Positions 10,836 through 22,632 of a DNA stretch of 64,000 bases are shown piece by piece (position 1 is the first letter of the stretch; each line of letters starts with the position of its first letter). The notes below the pieces were generated by a model, which did no database searches, had not been told where the DNA came from, and was given only the letters and a program-made list of their open reading frames with translations. Origin of the DNA: Gentiana macrophylla (taxonomy: Eukaryota > Streptophyta > Magnoliopsida > Gentianales > Gentianaceae); NCBI GenBank assembly GCA_026214975.1, contig JAOBSW010000552.1, positions 309,279 to 373,278 on the forward strand, read 5' to 3'. Made by a program: the position numbers and the translations under genes.

Positions 10836-12326
10836 TGTCTCGGATTTTATCTAAGCAAAATAAACAAGTAATAAAATAATCCGGTTTACCCCAAGTGCAG
10901 GGATCGTAGTATAGCGATTACAACCGGAGTCGAATCACAGGGAATCGAGGTTTATCTAGTTCTTAATTTTTCTAAGAGTTGTCACGAAAAATAAAACAAA
11001 ACAGAACTAAAAAAACTAAAACAATAAACTGGACAAAGGATTGTCAATCCAAAGCCAGGAAAGATAATTGCGAACGAAAATAACTCTAATCTATAAACTA
11101 AAAAGAAAATAAACTTCTAAGATAACAACGAAGAACAAGGCACAAAGATAATTTCAATTAATTTTAACGAAGAACAAGCATTGATCCACCTATCCCGCAA
11201 CTCTCAATTTCCACCCTAGATCGTTTAATGAAGATTTAATAAAGATGTGGTTCACCTATCAAAGGTATGAACTTCTAATCTCTTAGAAAAGTTCGCCTAT
11301 TAATCTCTCATCTCTCGATCTTAAAGATTAACGCTTCCATAACAAAGGTGTAAGATTTCTCAATCTAGCAACCTAGAAATTTAACCTAGAAACTCTAGTT
11401 ATTTTTAGGTTAAAAATCTAATCTTTACTACGGTGATCTAGGTCTAACAACGATTCTCATCAAACGTTAAACATCAAATAGCAACAATCCATCGATATAA
11501 TTGCATAATCAATACAAAACATAATAAAGAAACAACTTTAAATAAAAACTCACAAAACCATCCAAAGAGTTGAAATCAAAACGTTGCATGATTGGCTTCA
11601 CACGCTTGTTCAAATCGCCTAGCCTCTATCCATCGTTCTACTAGTTGCAGAAATTATAAATAAAAGAAGTAGATGAAATTATGTTTATGGGGGCAGAAAA
11701 ACGCAGCAAAAGCTGTCCCAAAGGGGCCTGGGGCGGTCAGGGATCGAATTGTGTGTATTAGGGTTCAGAAAAACGCGACTATTTATAAGTTTTGAAGTCG
11801 GTTTAGGCTGAGGCGGTGGCTGGACGCCCGTCCAGTCATGCATAAAAACTTCGAGTCGGGCCGAATCTTGGTCAGACGCCCGTCCTTTGCAATTCTGAAC
11901 GCTCGTTCAGAAAAAATCTGAAAACCCTGAATCCAGACTCTCCTCCTGGATGCCAGTTCAATCTTCTGGACGCCAGTCCACTAGACGGATGGAGCAAACG
12001 CACGTCCAGACTTCTAAATCTTCATTCCATCTTCGACTTGCATCCTCTTCCTTCCATTTAACCTTCTTTTAAACATCGTTTAAGCTCATTCCCTGCCATG
12101 CTCGGGTACCTACAAGATATAGAAACGTGCAAAATGTAGAAACATATATATTGATGAAAAATCACTAATAAAATCACGTAATAAGCTCGAGTTTGCACTT
12201 TAACCGTTTCAATACGCATTCTTGCAATATTCCATTTAAACCCTCACTTTTCTATAAAAAGTAATAAAACACGAAGGAAATTGCTACGAAATAATATCAT
12301 ATATATCGTAAAAATCACCGTCAACA
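10836..12326 (-). repeat. 3' LTR of the noncoding LTR element
   Basis: 1491 bp, TG...CA ends. It contains a GTCGAATCACAGGGA box about 95 bp from its left end. A GC-rich cluster of GGACG(C)CCGTCC-like palindromes lies near 11815-12010. Confidence 0.92.
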
Positions 12327-14995
12327 ACTCCCCACACTTATCTTTTGCTCGTCCGAGCAAAACAAGACAAGATAAAGGCTCGAGAAAAAAAAGATAGACA
12401 CTTCAAAGAAATATAACGATATTCAATAAATTGAGGTTCACCCTTGTGTGTGTGCACACCATAGTAAACTTCCACTAAGTCCAAACTTGAAATTTATTCC
12501 AAGCAACTAGCAAATACCCCATTCAAACTAGAAATAAATGATACTTATAACATGCACCCTACAAAACGTAACATATCCCGAAAAGGATGATAGAATACAT
12601 TTAGGACCTTTCTGACATACTCAGAGGATAATCCCTACAACATATCTGTCGGTTTATACCGGGATAAGGTAGGCGATAACTAAGTCTTATATCAATTCAT
12701 ACCAACACTTTTCGTAAGTTGATTTAATCATCATTCACATTTATACGCACATCAGAATGAGCTATTGCCCGTCATAGTAGAATAGGATATTCGAGATATA
12801 CCCTACCTTACTCAAATCATAAAGCAGCTTTTTCTGACTGTCGTGAGCTTTTGGTCATCATAGTGGTATAGGACATTCGAGATATGACCTACCGCACTCA
12901 AATCATCGACCAGCTTCCGACACACCCAATAATTCTTTTAAATTCAACTTCTAAAGCACAGTAGTTACGTTTCACTTATCACATTCAAACCTAAGATATT
13001 CACAGTATGTCATACTCCGGCTCTAAACACAAACTATTATAATTCTCACGATACGTACGTTAGCACTAAGCACACGATACTTATAAGATAATCAAAGATT
13101 ACTAATCCAAATGGGTATAGCTTTACATTTTAGCTCATCATTTAATATGGCTCGTGAAATGTATGTCGGGTGAAACAACTAACTTACTAAACATACGGTA
13201 TACAACATCCATGAATATTAAAACCGAACAAAAATATGCATTCGCTCAACCGGGACAAAACAAAAATTTGAAAAAATTTGAAGATTTTCAGCTCTTTCCA
13301 GCATAGAGTAATAGATTAAGCAAATGTAGGTACACACTACCATATTACCCCTCCCCCACACTTAAACGACAACATGTCCTCATGTTGTGTAGAATTTAAG
13401 AACGGATAAAATACTTAGCTGATTGTAATTCGAAGGTGGCAATTCTGGAAGTGGTCATGAGTCAGATCCAGAGATGCTTGAAGAAAGCAGTAGACTGTGG
13501 ACCATCCACCGGTAAACTGAATTCATCTAAAAGCTCACAATCACCATCGCAAATATCCTGTACACTTGAACAAACATGGAAATATCTCGGGGGACACAAG
13601 GGAATATAACATGCAAAAATAATGATAGACAAGATATAAGCACATGATATAATTGCTCAGATGGAAAAATCACCACACAGGGAAAACACAGGGCATCTAA
13701 GCGTCAAATATAAAGCCACAGAGGCTTGACATCCGTATAGGGTCCAACATGTGCATACAGAAATATTAAACTCCAACTGAAAGTGTAAACAGAGGACACT
13801 ACAAAGTAGCAGGGCTAGGTGCACTAAATGAAAAAAAACAGAATATAACACAATGCAACTAAGTGATATGCAACTATACTAATAAGGCAAAAAGAAAATA
13901 AAGAAAATGCTAGCCCAACTAATTTCCATAGATGTCGCCCTAATCTATAATTTGGACTAAGCGATGAAACATGTCAACTATAGAAGGGAAGTCAAATATA
14001 TAAACGTCTTCTAAATAAAGCCACAGAGGCTCGACAGACAAAGTGTAGACGTGCCTTAAGATCCATCAGAAAATAATAGCAACGGAAAACCGACAGTAGC
14101 TTCAACTAAAGCACAGATGAATCACATCAGAAAAGCCAATCCCTAAACAACCCTAACACCCTAGATAGACTACAAAAGGAACATCATAAATCATAGTAGA
14201 ATCACGTCTATTTGGGTGCTCCAAACATCACTGAGAGTAGGGCCTCATGAATTTTCGTGAATAAATTTCGTGACATCCTCTTATAAGCGCATCCCATGTA
14301 CCCAAAGTCATAGAAATAGAAAACAACGAAAAACCTGCATAGGACGTGGTCCACATACCAAAAGTATGCAATAGATACATGGGGGATGTAAAATAAAGAA
14401 GCCATGCCACATCAGCCGACTCGAAACACAAACAATCACTCAACATGGACCGCAATAGAGGGAGAAATAACCATAAAGGTGAAAGAACAGAACATCTACT
14501 CATATATAAAGGCCACAGAGGCTCACATTAAAACATCCATGTCAAATAACGGAAGCATGTATCAAAATCAAATTCTATTCACTAAAAACTGATGCACTGG
14601 ATGGGCGTTCGGACAAGACAGACGCCGTCTGGTGCTCTCAAAAAATATATGAGGGTCAAAGTGCGTTTGGTCGGACGGGCGCCCACTCCTTATGGGACGC
14701 ACGTTTGGAACCACACAGAGCAGACGGGCGTTTGGAAAGGACAAACGCTCGTTAAGAGAAACTCGACCCCTCGTTTGACTCTCACCCTAGTTACCACGTT
14801 AGTAAATTCAAAACCTCAGAAACCCTAGCAAACAAAACAACTTTCTCTCTTTTTTTTTTTAGTAAAGATAATGAAACAGCAAAAAGGTACGGAAAGAAAC
14901 AGAAATCTACCTACGAAAAGTTAGTAACAAAAAAACAGAAAAATTAAGAAAAACTAGACAACCGTACCGATTCCCCGGCAACGGCGCCAAAAACT
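12327..14995 (-). other. Noncoding interior of the LTR element
   Basis: It holds no retroviral-type motif on either strand (no protease, RT, integrase or zinc knuckle). Short GC-rich segments with ACGGGCG-like words near 14590-14770 resemble the LTR palindromes. The phrase AAGCCACAGAGGCT recurs near 13711, 14020 and 14510, which suggests an old internal repeat. Confidence 0.7.
14972..14989 (-). promoter_or_regulatory. Primer binding site, tRNA-Asp type
   Basis: On the minus strand it reads TGGCGCCGTTGCCGGGGA, complementary to the 3' end of plant tRNA-Asp including CCA. It sets the element's direction. Confidence 0.85.
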
Positions 14996-16487
14996 TGTCT
15001 CGGATTTTATCTAAGCAAAATAAACAAGTAATAAAATAATCCGGTTTATCCCAAGTGCAGGGATCGTAGTATAGCGATTACAACCGGAGTCGAATCACAG
15101 AGAATCGAGGTTTATCTAGTTCTTAATTTTTCTAAGGGTTGTCACGAAAAAAAAAAAACAGAACTAAAAAAAAAACTAAAACAATAAACTGGACAGATGA
15201 TTGTCAATCCAAAGCCAGGAAAGATAATTGCGAACGAAAATAACTCTAATCTATAAACTAAAAAGAAAATAAACTTCTAAGATAACAACGAAGAACAAGG
15301 CACAAAGATAATTTCAATTAATTTTAACGAAGAACAAGCATTGATCCACCTATCCCGCAACTCTCAATTTCCACCCTAGATCGTTTAATGAAGATTTAAT
15401 AAAGATGTGGTTCACCTATCAAAGGTATGAACTTCTAATCTCTTAGAAAAGTTCGCCTATTAATCTCTCATCTCTCGATCTTAAAGATTAACGCTTCCAT
15501 AACAAAGGTGTAAGATTTCTCAATCTAGCAACCTAGAAATTTAACCTAGCAACTCTCGTTATTTTTAGGTTAAAAATCTAATCTTTACTACGGTGATCTA
15601 GGTCTAACAACGATTCTCATCAAACGTTAAACATCAAATAGCAACAATCCATCGATATAATTGCATAATCAATACAAAACATAATAAAGAAACAACTTTA
15701 AATAAAAACTCACAAAACCATCCAAAGAGTTGAAATCAAAACGTTGCATGATTGGCTTCACACGCTTGTTCAAATCGCCTAGCCTCTATCCATCGTTCTA
15801 CTAGTTGCAGAAATTATAAATAAAAGAAGTAGATGAAATTATGTTTATGGGGGCAGAAAAACGCAGCAAAAGCTGCCCCAAAGGGGCCTGGGGCGGCCAG
15901 GGATCGAATTGTGTGTATTAGGGTTCAGAAAAACGCGACTATTTATAAGTTTTGAAGTCGGTTTAGGCTGAGGCGGTGGCTGGACGCCCGTCCAGTCATG
16001 CATAAAAACTTCGAGTCGGGCTGAATCTTGGTCAGACGCCCGTCCTTTGCAATTCTGAACGGTCGTTCAGAAAAAATCTGAAAACCCTGAATCCAGACTC
16101 TCCTCCTGGACGCCAGTTCAATCTTCTGGATGCCAGTCCACTGGACGGATGGAGCAAACGCACGTCCAGACTTCTAAATCTTCATTCCATCTTCGACTTG
16201 CATCCTCTTCCTTCCATTTAACCTTCTTTTAAACATCGTTTAAGCTCATTCCCTGCCATGCTCGGGTACCTACAAGATAATAGAAACGTGCAAAATGTAG
16301 AAACATATATATTGATGAAAAATCACTAATAAAATCACGTAATAAGCTCGAGTTTGCACTTTAACCGTTTCAATACGCATTCTTGCAATATTCCATTTAA
16401 ACCCTCACTTTTCTATAAAAAGTAATAAAACACGAAGGAAATTGCTACGAAATAATATCATATATATCGTAAAAATCACCGTCAACA
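14996..16487 (-). repeat. 5' LTR of the noncoding LTR element
   Basis: 1492 bp, nearly identical to the other LTR. Differences are scattered substitutions, an A-tract length change near 15150 and one inserted base near 16279. Confidence 0.92.
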
Positions 16488-17847
16488 GAGCAATTGAAAA
16501 GGTCCTCAAGAACTGACCCCGAAAGAAAATTATTACCTAATGATAAATATGTCAGCTTATTTAATTGTCCTAGCCCCTCAGGTAGATTTCCTGCTAAACT
16601 ATTGTTTTCAACATCTATGTAAAGAAGACCGGTACAATTTGTAATGCTAGATGGAATGGATTCTTCTAAAAGATTGCTAGTCATGCTTATGTTTTTCAAG
16701 TTATACAATGATCCAATATCCTTTGGTGTTGGACCTGATAATGAATTGAAGCCCAAATTCAAGCCAGTAAGATTGATCAAGGTCGTTATAGATGAAGGGA
16801 TGTTTCCGTGAATCGATTCATTTCCAAATCAAGCAATGTTAATTATCTCAAAAAGCCCACTTCATAAGGGATCTCTCCTACTAATTCATTTTCTCTGAGA
16901 TCAAGCTCTGTTAATGATTTCAGCTGAAACAAGGACTTGGGAATGGAGGAATTCAACTTGTTCGTGTAAACTCGTAGCACCTCTAACCGAGTCAAGTTTC
17001 CGAGTTCAGGAGGAATCTTACCGCTGAATTGATTCATATGAAGGTCTAAAAGCACAAGATTTTCACATTGGCCTAATTCAAGTGGGATCGAACCGGACAA
17101 CGAATTAGAAAAAAGCTGAAGAATTTGTAAGCTTGCTAAACCTCTGATTTCAGAAGGTATAGAACCAGATAGTTGGTTTGAGCTAAGATCAAGAGTTTGA
17201 AGTGCTTTTAAATTTCCAATGGAACGCGGTATATTTCCCGCCAAATTGTTATGATAGGCTACAAATTCTTGAAGATTGATCAAATTACCTAGATTAAAAG
17301 GAAAAACACCAGTAAGATTGTTGTAAGAGAGGCCTACCTGTTCCAATGAAGTCCAGTTGCAAATGCTATCCGGGATGCTTCCTTCGAAAACATTCTTTCT
17401 TAAATCAAGATAATTGAGGTTTTTGAGGTTTCCAAGCTCACCTGGGATCTCTCCAGAAAATGAGTTGCCATAAAGTACAAGTACAGTGAGGTTTGAACAT
17501 TGTTGAAGCTGTGATGGAATGTTTCCGAAAAACGAATTCGACTCAAGATCAAGAACTTGGAGGTTTGAAAGATTTCCAATGAATGGTGAGATTAATCCAT
17601 GGAGATTTTTTTCTTCAAGAGTAATGTTGGTAACATGGTATGATGAATCACAAGTAATTCCAGACCAGTTGCAATGGTGAATTGCATTTGTCCATTCTTT
17701 TAATGAACCAAAAGGGTCATTAGTTATTGAAAGCTTGAATTGTTTCAAGGCTACAACTTCTGTTTCCCATGTTATTTCTCTAGTCTGAACAACAATTTGA
17801 ACACTCAGAAATATGAAAACTGCAACAAAAAACCATTGATGCATCAT
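16488..17847 (-). pseudogene. FLS2-like receptor, signal peptide and N-terminal LRRs
   Basis: The ATG at 17847 starts a hydrophobic signal peptide (WFFVAVFIFLSVQIVVQT), then the N-cap cysteine pair and about 11 LRRs up to VGFLR. The frame breaks at a TAA (about 16840). It resumes after a frameshift as NLTGLNLGFN and continues to LFNCS, where the LTR element interrupts it. The start fits a TATA box about 100 bp upstream. Confidence 0.85.
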
Positions 17848-17944
17848 TTTTTATTGTTATTTTTTGAAAATTGTAAGAAAATTGAACACTCAGAAATATG
17901 AAGGTAGCTGATTGGAAGTGGTTAGAAATGGTAAGATGTATCAG

Positions 17945-17953
17945 CTATTTATA
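17945..17953 (-). promoter_or_regulatory. TATA box of the FLS2-like gene
   Basis: The minus strand reads TATAAATAG about 100 bp upstream of the ATG at 17847. This is a good spacing for a plant promoter with a short 5' leader. A copia fragment begins only about 50 bp further upstream, so the distal promoter has been replaced. Confidence 0.5.
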
Positions 17954-18025
17954 TTGCATTTGCCGTCTCTTTTTTTCTGAATTAAAAGCTGAAAAAAAAA
18001 AGGTTGTCTTTGTATGTCATTGCAA

Positions 18026-19885
18026 TAAAAGTCACAAATTACCCTTTCAGGCTTCTACTTTAAAGTCTAGTCGCCCTCTTGAAATAATATTTAGTGATGT
18101 CTGATCCTCCCCTATTTTATCCACAGATGGCTTGCGTTATTATATTATTTTGTCGATCACTTCACCAAATACATTTGGTTTTATCCTATTCGACACAAAT
18201 CTGATGTTGCTATTATTTTTAAAAAATACAAAAACATTGTGGAAAATTATTTTTCCACCAAAATCAAAGTCCTATACTCTGATAATGGTGGAGAATATAT
18301 TGACTTAGACTCAATTCTAGCTGAATCCGGTATCACACACTACACTACCCCCCCCCCCCCCCACACACACACACACACTCCCGAACATAATGGGTATAGT
18401 GAACGTCGTCACCTACACATCGTAGAAACTGGCCTCACTCTTCTTAGTCAAGCCCACTTGTCCACTGAATACTGGCCTTATGCTTTTGCTACCGCTGTGT
18501 ATCTAATTAATCGCATGCCTACATCCACCTTGTCCATGAGCTCACCTTATGAATGTATCTTTGGCACATCTCCCAATTACGCAAAACTTCGTACTTTTGG
18601 TTGTTTGTGCTATCCTTGGCTTCGCCCGTATATGTCACACAAACTTGATGCTCGTTCCAAACCTTGCATCTTTCTTGGCTACTCACTCACCCAAAGTGCC
18701 TATTACTGTCTAGATCCGGTCACCTCAAGAATTTATACATCTCGTCATGTTAAATTTATAGAAGATGTCTTCCCAGCCAACCACCACTCGTCTGCACCCA
18801 CATCACCAATTGACCCAGAACCTTGGTTACAAACCATTCAAATTCCTATTAATCGGCCTGTTCCCTCTCCACCAACTCCATCCACACCTCCCCCATCCCC
18901 ACCCATCCCAAACCCGACTCCACCTCCAAGCCCAAACAACAATCTTGTAGCCCCTCCTCCCACTCATCCCATGGTTACACGCTCCAAGCATGGTATCATC
19001 AAGCCAGTCCAGAAACTCAATCTCCATGTTACTTCCACATTGACCGAGTATGAACCTACCACAGTTAAACAGGCCTTGTCTCATCCAAATTGGGTTCACG
19101 CTATGACAGAAGAATATGATGTGTTGATTCGGAATAATACTTGGGAACTCGTCCCATTTCATCCCGCTTATAATGTGGTTGCTTGCAAATGGATTTTTCG
19201 CATCAAACGTCATGCTAATGGTACAATTGACAGGTACAAAGCTCGGCTCGTTGCCAAAGGTTTCACCCAACGTCCCGGTATTGATTACTTTGAAACATTC
19301 AGTCCGGTGGTTAAACCAACCACCGTTCGCATATTTCTATCCCTGGCACTTACGAATGGGTGGCCCCTTCGCCAACTTGACGTCAACAATGCCTTCCTTC
19401 AAGGCTCCCTCACAGAAACAGTCTTTATGGCTCAACCACCGGGATTCATTGACACTAAATCTCCCACTCACGTATGCCGTCTTAACAAAGCTATTTATGG
19501 ACTCAAACAAGCCCCACGTGCTTGGTATCAAGAACTCCGGCTCTTTCTTATCAACCATGGCTTTTGTAACTCTGCCTCCGACACGTCACTATTTACCTTC
19601 CGCAATGCTACTCATGTTATCTTCCTTCTTGTCTATGTGAATGATTTAGTTGTGACAGGTAGTGATACAGGTATGGTGGAACGCTTTCTGTCTCAATTAT
19701 CCAAGCGTTTTTCTGTCAAAGATCTTGGTGATCTTCACTATTTTTTGGGTGTTGAGGTAACGCGCAACTCTGAGGGCGTCCTCTTATCTCAATGTCGTTA
19801 TATATGTGATCTTCACCAAAGCAAATATGATGGATGCAAAACCGATTTCCACTCCTATACAAACGGACATCGTGTCTCTCACTAA
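18026..19885 (+). pseudogene. Copia pol: integrase core and reverse transcriptase
   Basis: Integrase residues include SDNGGEY and the PEHNG block, interrupted by a C-run and CA microsatellite at 18347-18377 that stays in frame. A proline-rich linker (about 18860-18960) precedes the RT with CKWIFRIKRH, RLVAKGFTQ, QLDVNNAFLQG and the catalytic box YVND, where copia normally has YVDD. The frame is lost near 19805 and resumes in the next frame. Confidence 0.85.
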
Positions 19886-20555
19886 TTCTTCCGGTCAACC
19901 TCTCACCGACCCGGCTCACTATAGGTCTCTCATTGGCAGTCTGCAATATTTACAATTTACTCGTCCCGATGTCGCATTTGCAGTCAACAAATTAGCACAG
20001 TTCATGCACACTCCTACGAATGTTCATTTATCCTTTGCCAAACGACTTCTTCGCTATCTCGCTGGGACATTAGAACTTGGTTTACAACTCTATGCCAAGA
20101 CTCCGCTTACACTTCATGCCTTCTCCGATGCGGATTGGGGGGGCAATCGCTCCGACTACACATCAACTGGTGCGTATGTTGTGTTCTTGGGAAAAAATCT
20201 TATCTCATGGTCCTCCAAGAAACAACCTACCGTTGCTAGATCATCAACCGAAGCGGAGTACAAATCTGTTGCCAATACGACTGCTGAGTTAAATTGGGTG
20301 ACTTTTGTTCTCAAAGATTTTGGTATCTCGGTTCCTACCCCTCCCGTTGTATATTGTGATAACCTTGGGGCAACACACTTAAGCTCCAACCCGGTCATTC
20401 ACTTTATTCGGGAACAAGTACAGTCAGGCAAACTTTGTGTCACTCATGTTTCTGCAAACAACCAACTTGCTGATATGTTAACCAAGCCACTTGATAAACA
20501 TCAATTTCAGTCTAATCTTATCAAGCTTGGTCTTAACTCTCGACGCCCAGCTTGA
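19806..20555 (+). pseudogene. Copia RNase H domain
   Basis: It continues pol after the frameshift: SLIGSLQYLQFTRPD, LLRYLAGTLELGL, the DADWGG box and SSTEAEY. A tail, ADMLTKPLDK, runs into the purine tract. The segment is out of frame with the upstream RT. Confidence 0.88.
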
Positions 20556-20562
20556 GGGGGCA

Positions 20563-20783
20563 TATCAAGAATATATTTGTGAATATATTTGTATTTATGT
20601 AGTAGAGTTGACTACCTTAATTATAGCCCTTAATTATAGCCTAGTCTTTAGCCTAGTCCATGATTCTAGCCTAGAATACGGTTTTCTTCATCAATTGTAA
20701 ATGCTCAATAGCTGTATATATATATGTATCCAAATATACTGAATAAGAATACAATCAATTCATAATCCATCCTAAATCTATTA
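20563..20783 (+). repeat. Probable 3' LTR of the truncated copia element
   Basis: It follows the purine tract directly. It would begin TATCAAG and end CTATTA, non-canonical TA...TA ends like those of the related element at 50750. It contains a TATATATATA stretch. The right end is inferred from the start of the next repeat at 20786. Confidence 0.5.
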
Positions 20784-20785
20784 AA

Positions 20786-22593
20786 CCATACCTGCACAAG
20801 GAGTGTAATCGAGCCGAGTAGAATCGGTACTAAATCAAACTCAAACTCAGCTCGACTAAACAAAACTCAGGCTCGTGCCATCAAAAGGCAAGAGAGGAAA
20901 TCAAAAAAAAAAAAAAAAGAAGGCAAGATAGTACATGACTCATTAAGTACTGCATGTATGTAACTCGACTTGGCTCGTAAAGTTGATTAATTTTTTTTTT
21001 TTATAGAATTCATGTATTTTCATAAAGTTCAAGCTCGAGTAGTGTAATACGTTACTCGACTAATAAAGTTCAAGCTCGATTAAATCGCGAGTTACTTGGT
21101 TACTATATTTTAAAACATGAGATCGACTCGGTTGATTATTCGAGTAGCTCGCCTCTCAAACTTTAAAAAAAAAAAAAGCGAATCAAACTTCTTTACGAAT
21201 CAAACACAAATAGCTCAACAACTCAAACTCGAACTCAAAGAAAGCCGAAACGAATCAAAATTCTTTTTGAGTCAAACACGAATAGCTCAAGGACTCGAGC
21301 TTGAACTTGAAAAAACCGAAATGAATCAAAAAAAACCTCAACAACTCGAGTTCGAACCAAAAAAAGAAAAAAGAAAAATCAAACATAGATAACTCAACCA
21401 ATGACCCGATTCACTTACGTCCCTGATTCTCACCTTGTATTTATTTCCCGCAAAAAACTCTCCACCTCGATCCTTCATCTTCAAGGTTATCATCCCAATG
21501 ATAATTAAGCACCAGATAATGCAATCGTGGACCTTTTTAAAGCAACATATGAATCGTCACCCACGGCATTATACTCGATAAACTTGTTTACAACTTCAAG
21601 TGCATTGGCTTGCGACAGTTCTCCATGTTCTTCAAAATTTACATAATTTAAGCCCCCTGCAGCCCATTCGTATATGAAATTGAATAGAAACAAAAAAATG
21701 ATTGCATCTGTAATATGGAGAACGTTTCGCAGATTTTACTCTTGATTTGTTTTCGAGTGTGTTTGAAGACACGGAATGATGATTATATATCTGTTTTGAA
21801 TCGTGTTTGAAGAATTTGATCCATTACCTTTCTGTGGATGTTATTGAGCCTTATTCCATGATATTTTTGTAAACCGTTCTTTGTTCTTTTGGCACGGGTA
21901 CGTTTATCTGTATTGTTAAACGAGTGTGTTTTCACTTGTAACCTATCTATGAAAAACATAACACTCAACCATACCTGCACAAGGAGTGTAATCGAGCCGA
22001 GTAGAATCAGTACTAAATCAAACTCAAACTCAGCTCGACTAAACAAAACTCAGGCTCGTGCCATCAAAAGGCAAGATAGGCAATCAAAAAAAAAAAAAGG
22101 CAAGATAGTACTTGACTCATTAAGTACTGCATGTATGTAACTCGACTTGGCTCGTAAAGTCGATTAATTCTTTTTTTTATAGAATTCATGTATTTTCATA
22201 AAGTTCAAGCTCGAGTAGTGTAATACGTTACTCGACTAATGATTTATGACTCGTATAATATATTATTTTAGCAATAATTTTTATTAATATACTTAATTAA
22301 ATAATTATTATAGCTCGATTAAATCGCGAGTTACTTGATTACTATATTTTAAAACATGAGATCGAATCGATTGATTATTCGAGTAGCTCGCCTCTCAAAC
22401 TTAAAAAAAAAAAGCGAATCAAACTTCTTTACGAATCAAACACAAATAGCTCAAAAACTCAAACTCGAACTCAAAGAAAGCCGAAACGAATCAAAATTCT
22501 TTTTGAGTCAAACACGAATAGCTCAAAGACTCGAGCTTGAACTTGAAAAAACCGAAATGAATCAAAAAAAACCTCAACAACTCGAGTTCAAAC

Positions 22594-22632
<39 letters not shown>

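Larger units (their letters stand above)
10836..16487 (-). mobile_element. Non-autonomous, noncoding LTR retrotransposon
   Basis: Two direct LTRs (10836-12326 and 14996-16487, about 1.49 kb, roughly 1% diverged by eye) begin TGTCTCGG and end GTCAACA. The element is flanked by GAGCA (10831-10835 and 16488-16492). Read on the minus strand, the right LTR is the 5' LTR. A primer site for tRNA-Asp (TGGCGCCGTTGCCGGGGA) lies at 14972-14989, six bases inside it. A purine tract (GTGTGGGGAG) lies next to the 3' LTR at about 12327-12337. The 2.67 kb interior has no gag or pol, so it must be moved in trans. The tRNA-Asp primer suggests a Ty3/gypsy helper. It sits in the LRR region of the FLS2-like gene. 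Confidence 0.93.
7714..17847 (-). pseudogene. FLS2-like: FLS2-like LRR receptor kinase, disrupted
   Basis: FLS2 is the plasma-membrane receptor for bacterial flagellin that triggers pattern immunity. In order, this locus shows a signal peptide, an LRR N-cap (HCNWSGITCDS), many 24-residue LRRs, a membrane segment (IIIVIVIAFAFVLFLAVLVI) and a kinase with the FLS2-type loop GSSTLSTVYKG, the lysine in VAIK, a non-RD catalytic loop (HCDLKPAN) and DFGTAR. A single intron (8100-9070) lies inside the APE motif, matching my memory of the Arabidopsis FLS2 gene. Breaks: an in-frame TAA near 16840; frameshifts near 16808, 9985 and 9360; and a 5.65 kb LTR element at 10836-16487. Joining the two flanks across one GAGCA continues the LRR frame (LFNCS/MLETL). 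The ligand cannot be told; it could be an FLS2 paralogue. Confidence 0.85.
17998..20783 (+). mobile_element. 5'-truncated Ty1/copia retrotransposon
   Basis: The 5' LTR, gag and protease are missing. Similarity begins at the integrase zinc-finger end (CHCNKSHKLPF, with a stop after IIFSDV), then the integrase core, RT and RNase H. The polymerase order INT-RT-RH is typical of copia. A purine tract (CTTGAGGGGG) at 20551 precedes a probable 3' LTR. Protein motifs and LTR style resemble the element at 50750-55356, so both belong to one lineage. No target duplication can be seen because the left end is lost. Confidence 0.88.

Noticed and set aside
13657..14828. Short open frames in the noncoding LTR element
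   Set aside because: They overlap on both strands, have odd composition and no known motif, and are not supported as genes.
14972..14989. tRNA-Asp gene fragment
   Set aside because: Only the 3' 18 bases are present and they lie next to an LTR. It is a primer binding site.
18827..19270. 147 aa minus-strand frame
   Set aside because: It is the shadow of the copia pol frame and has no independent support.
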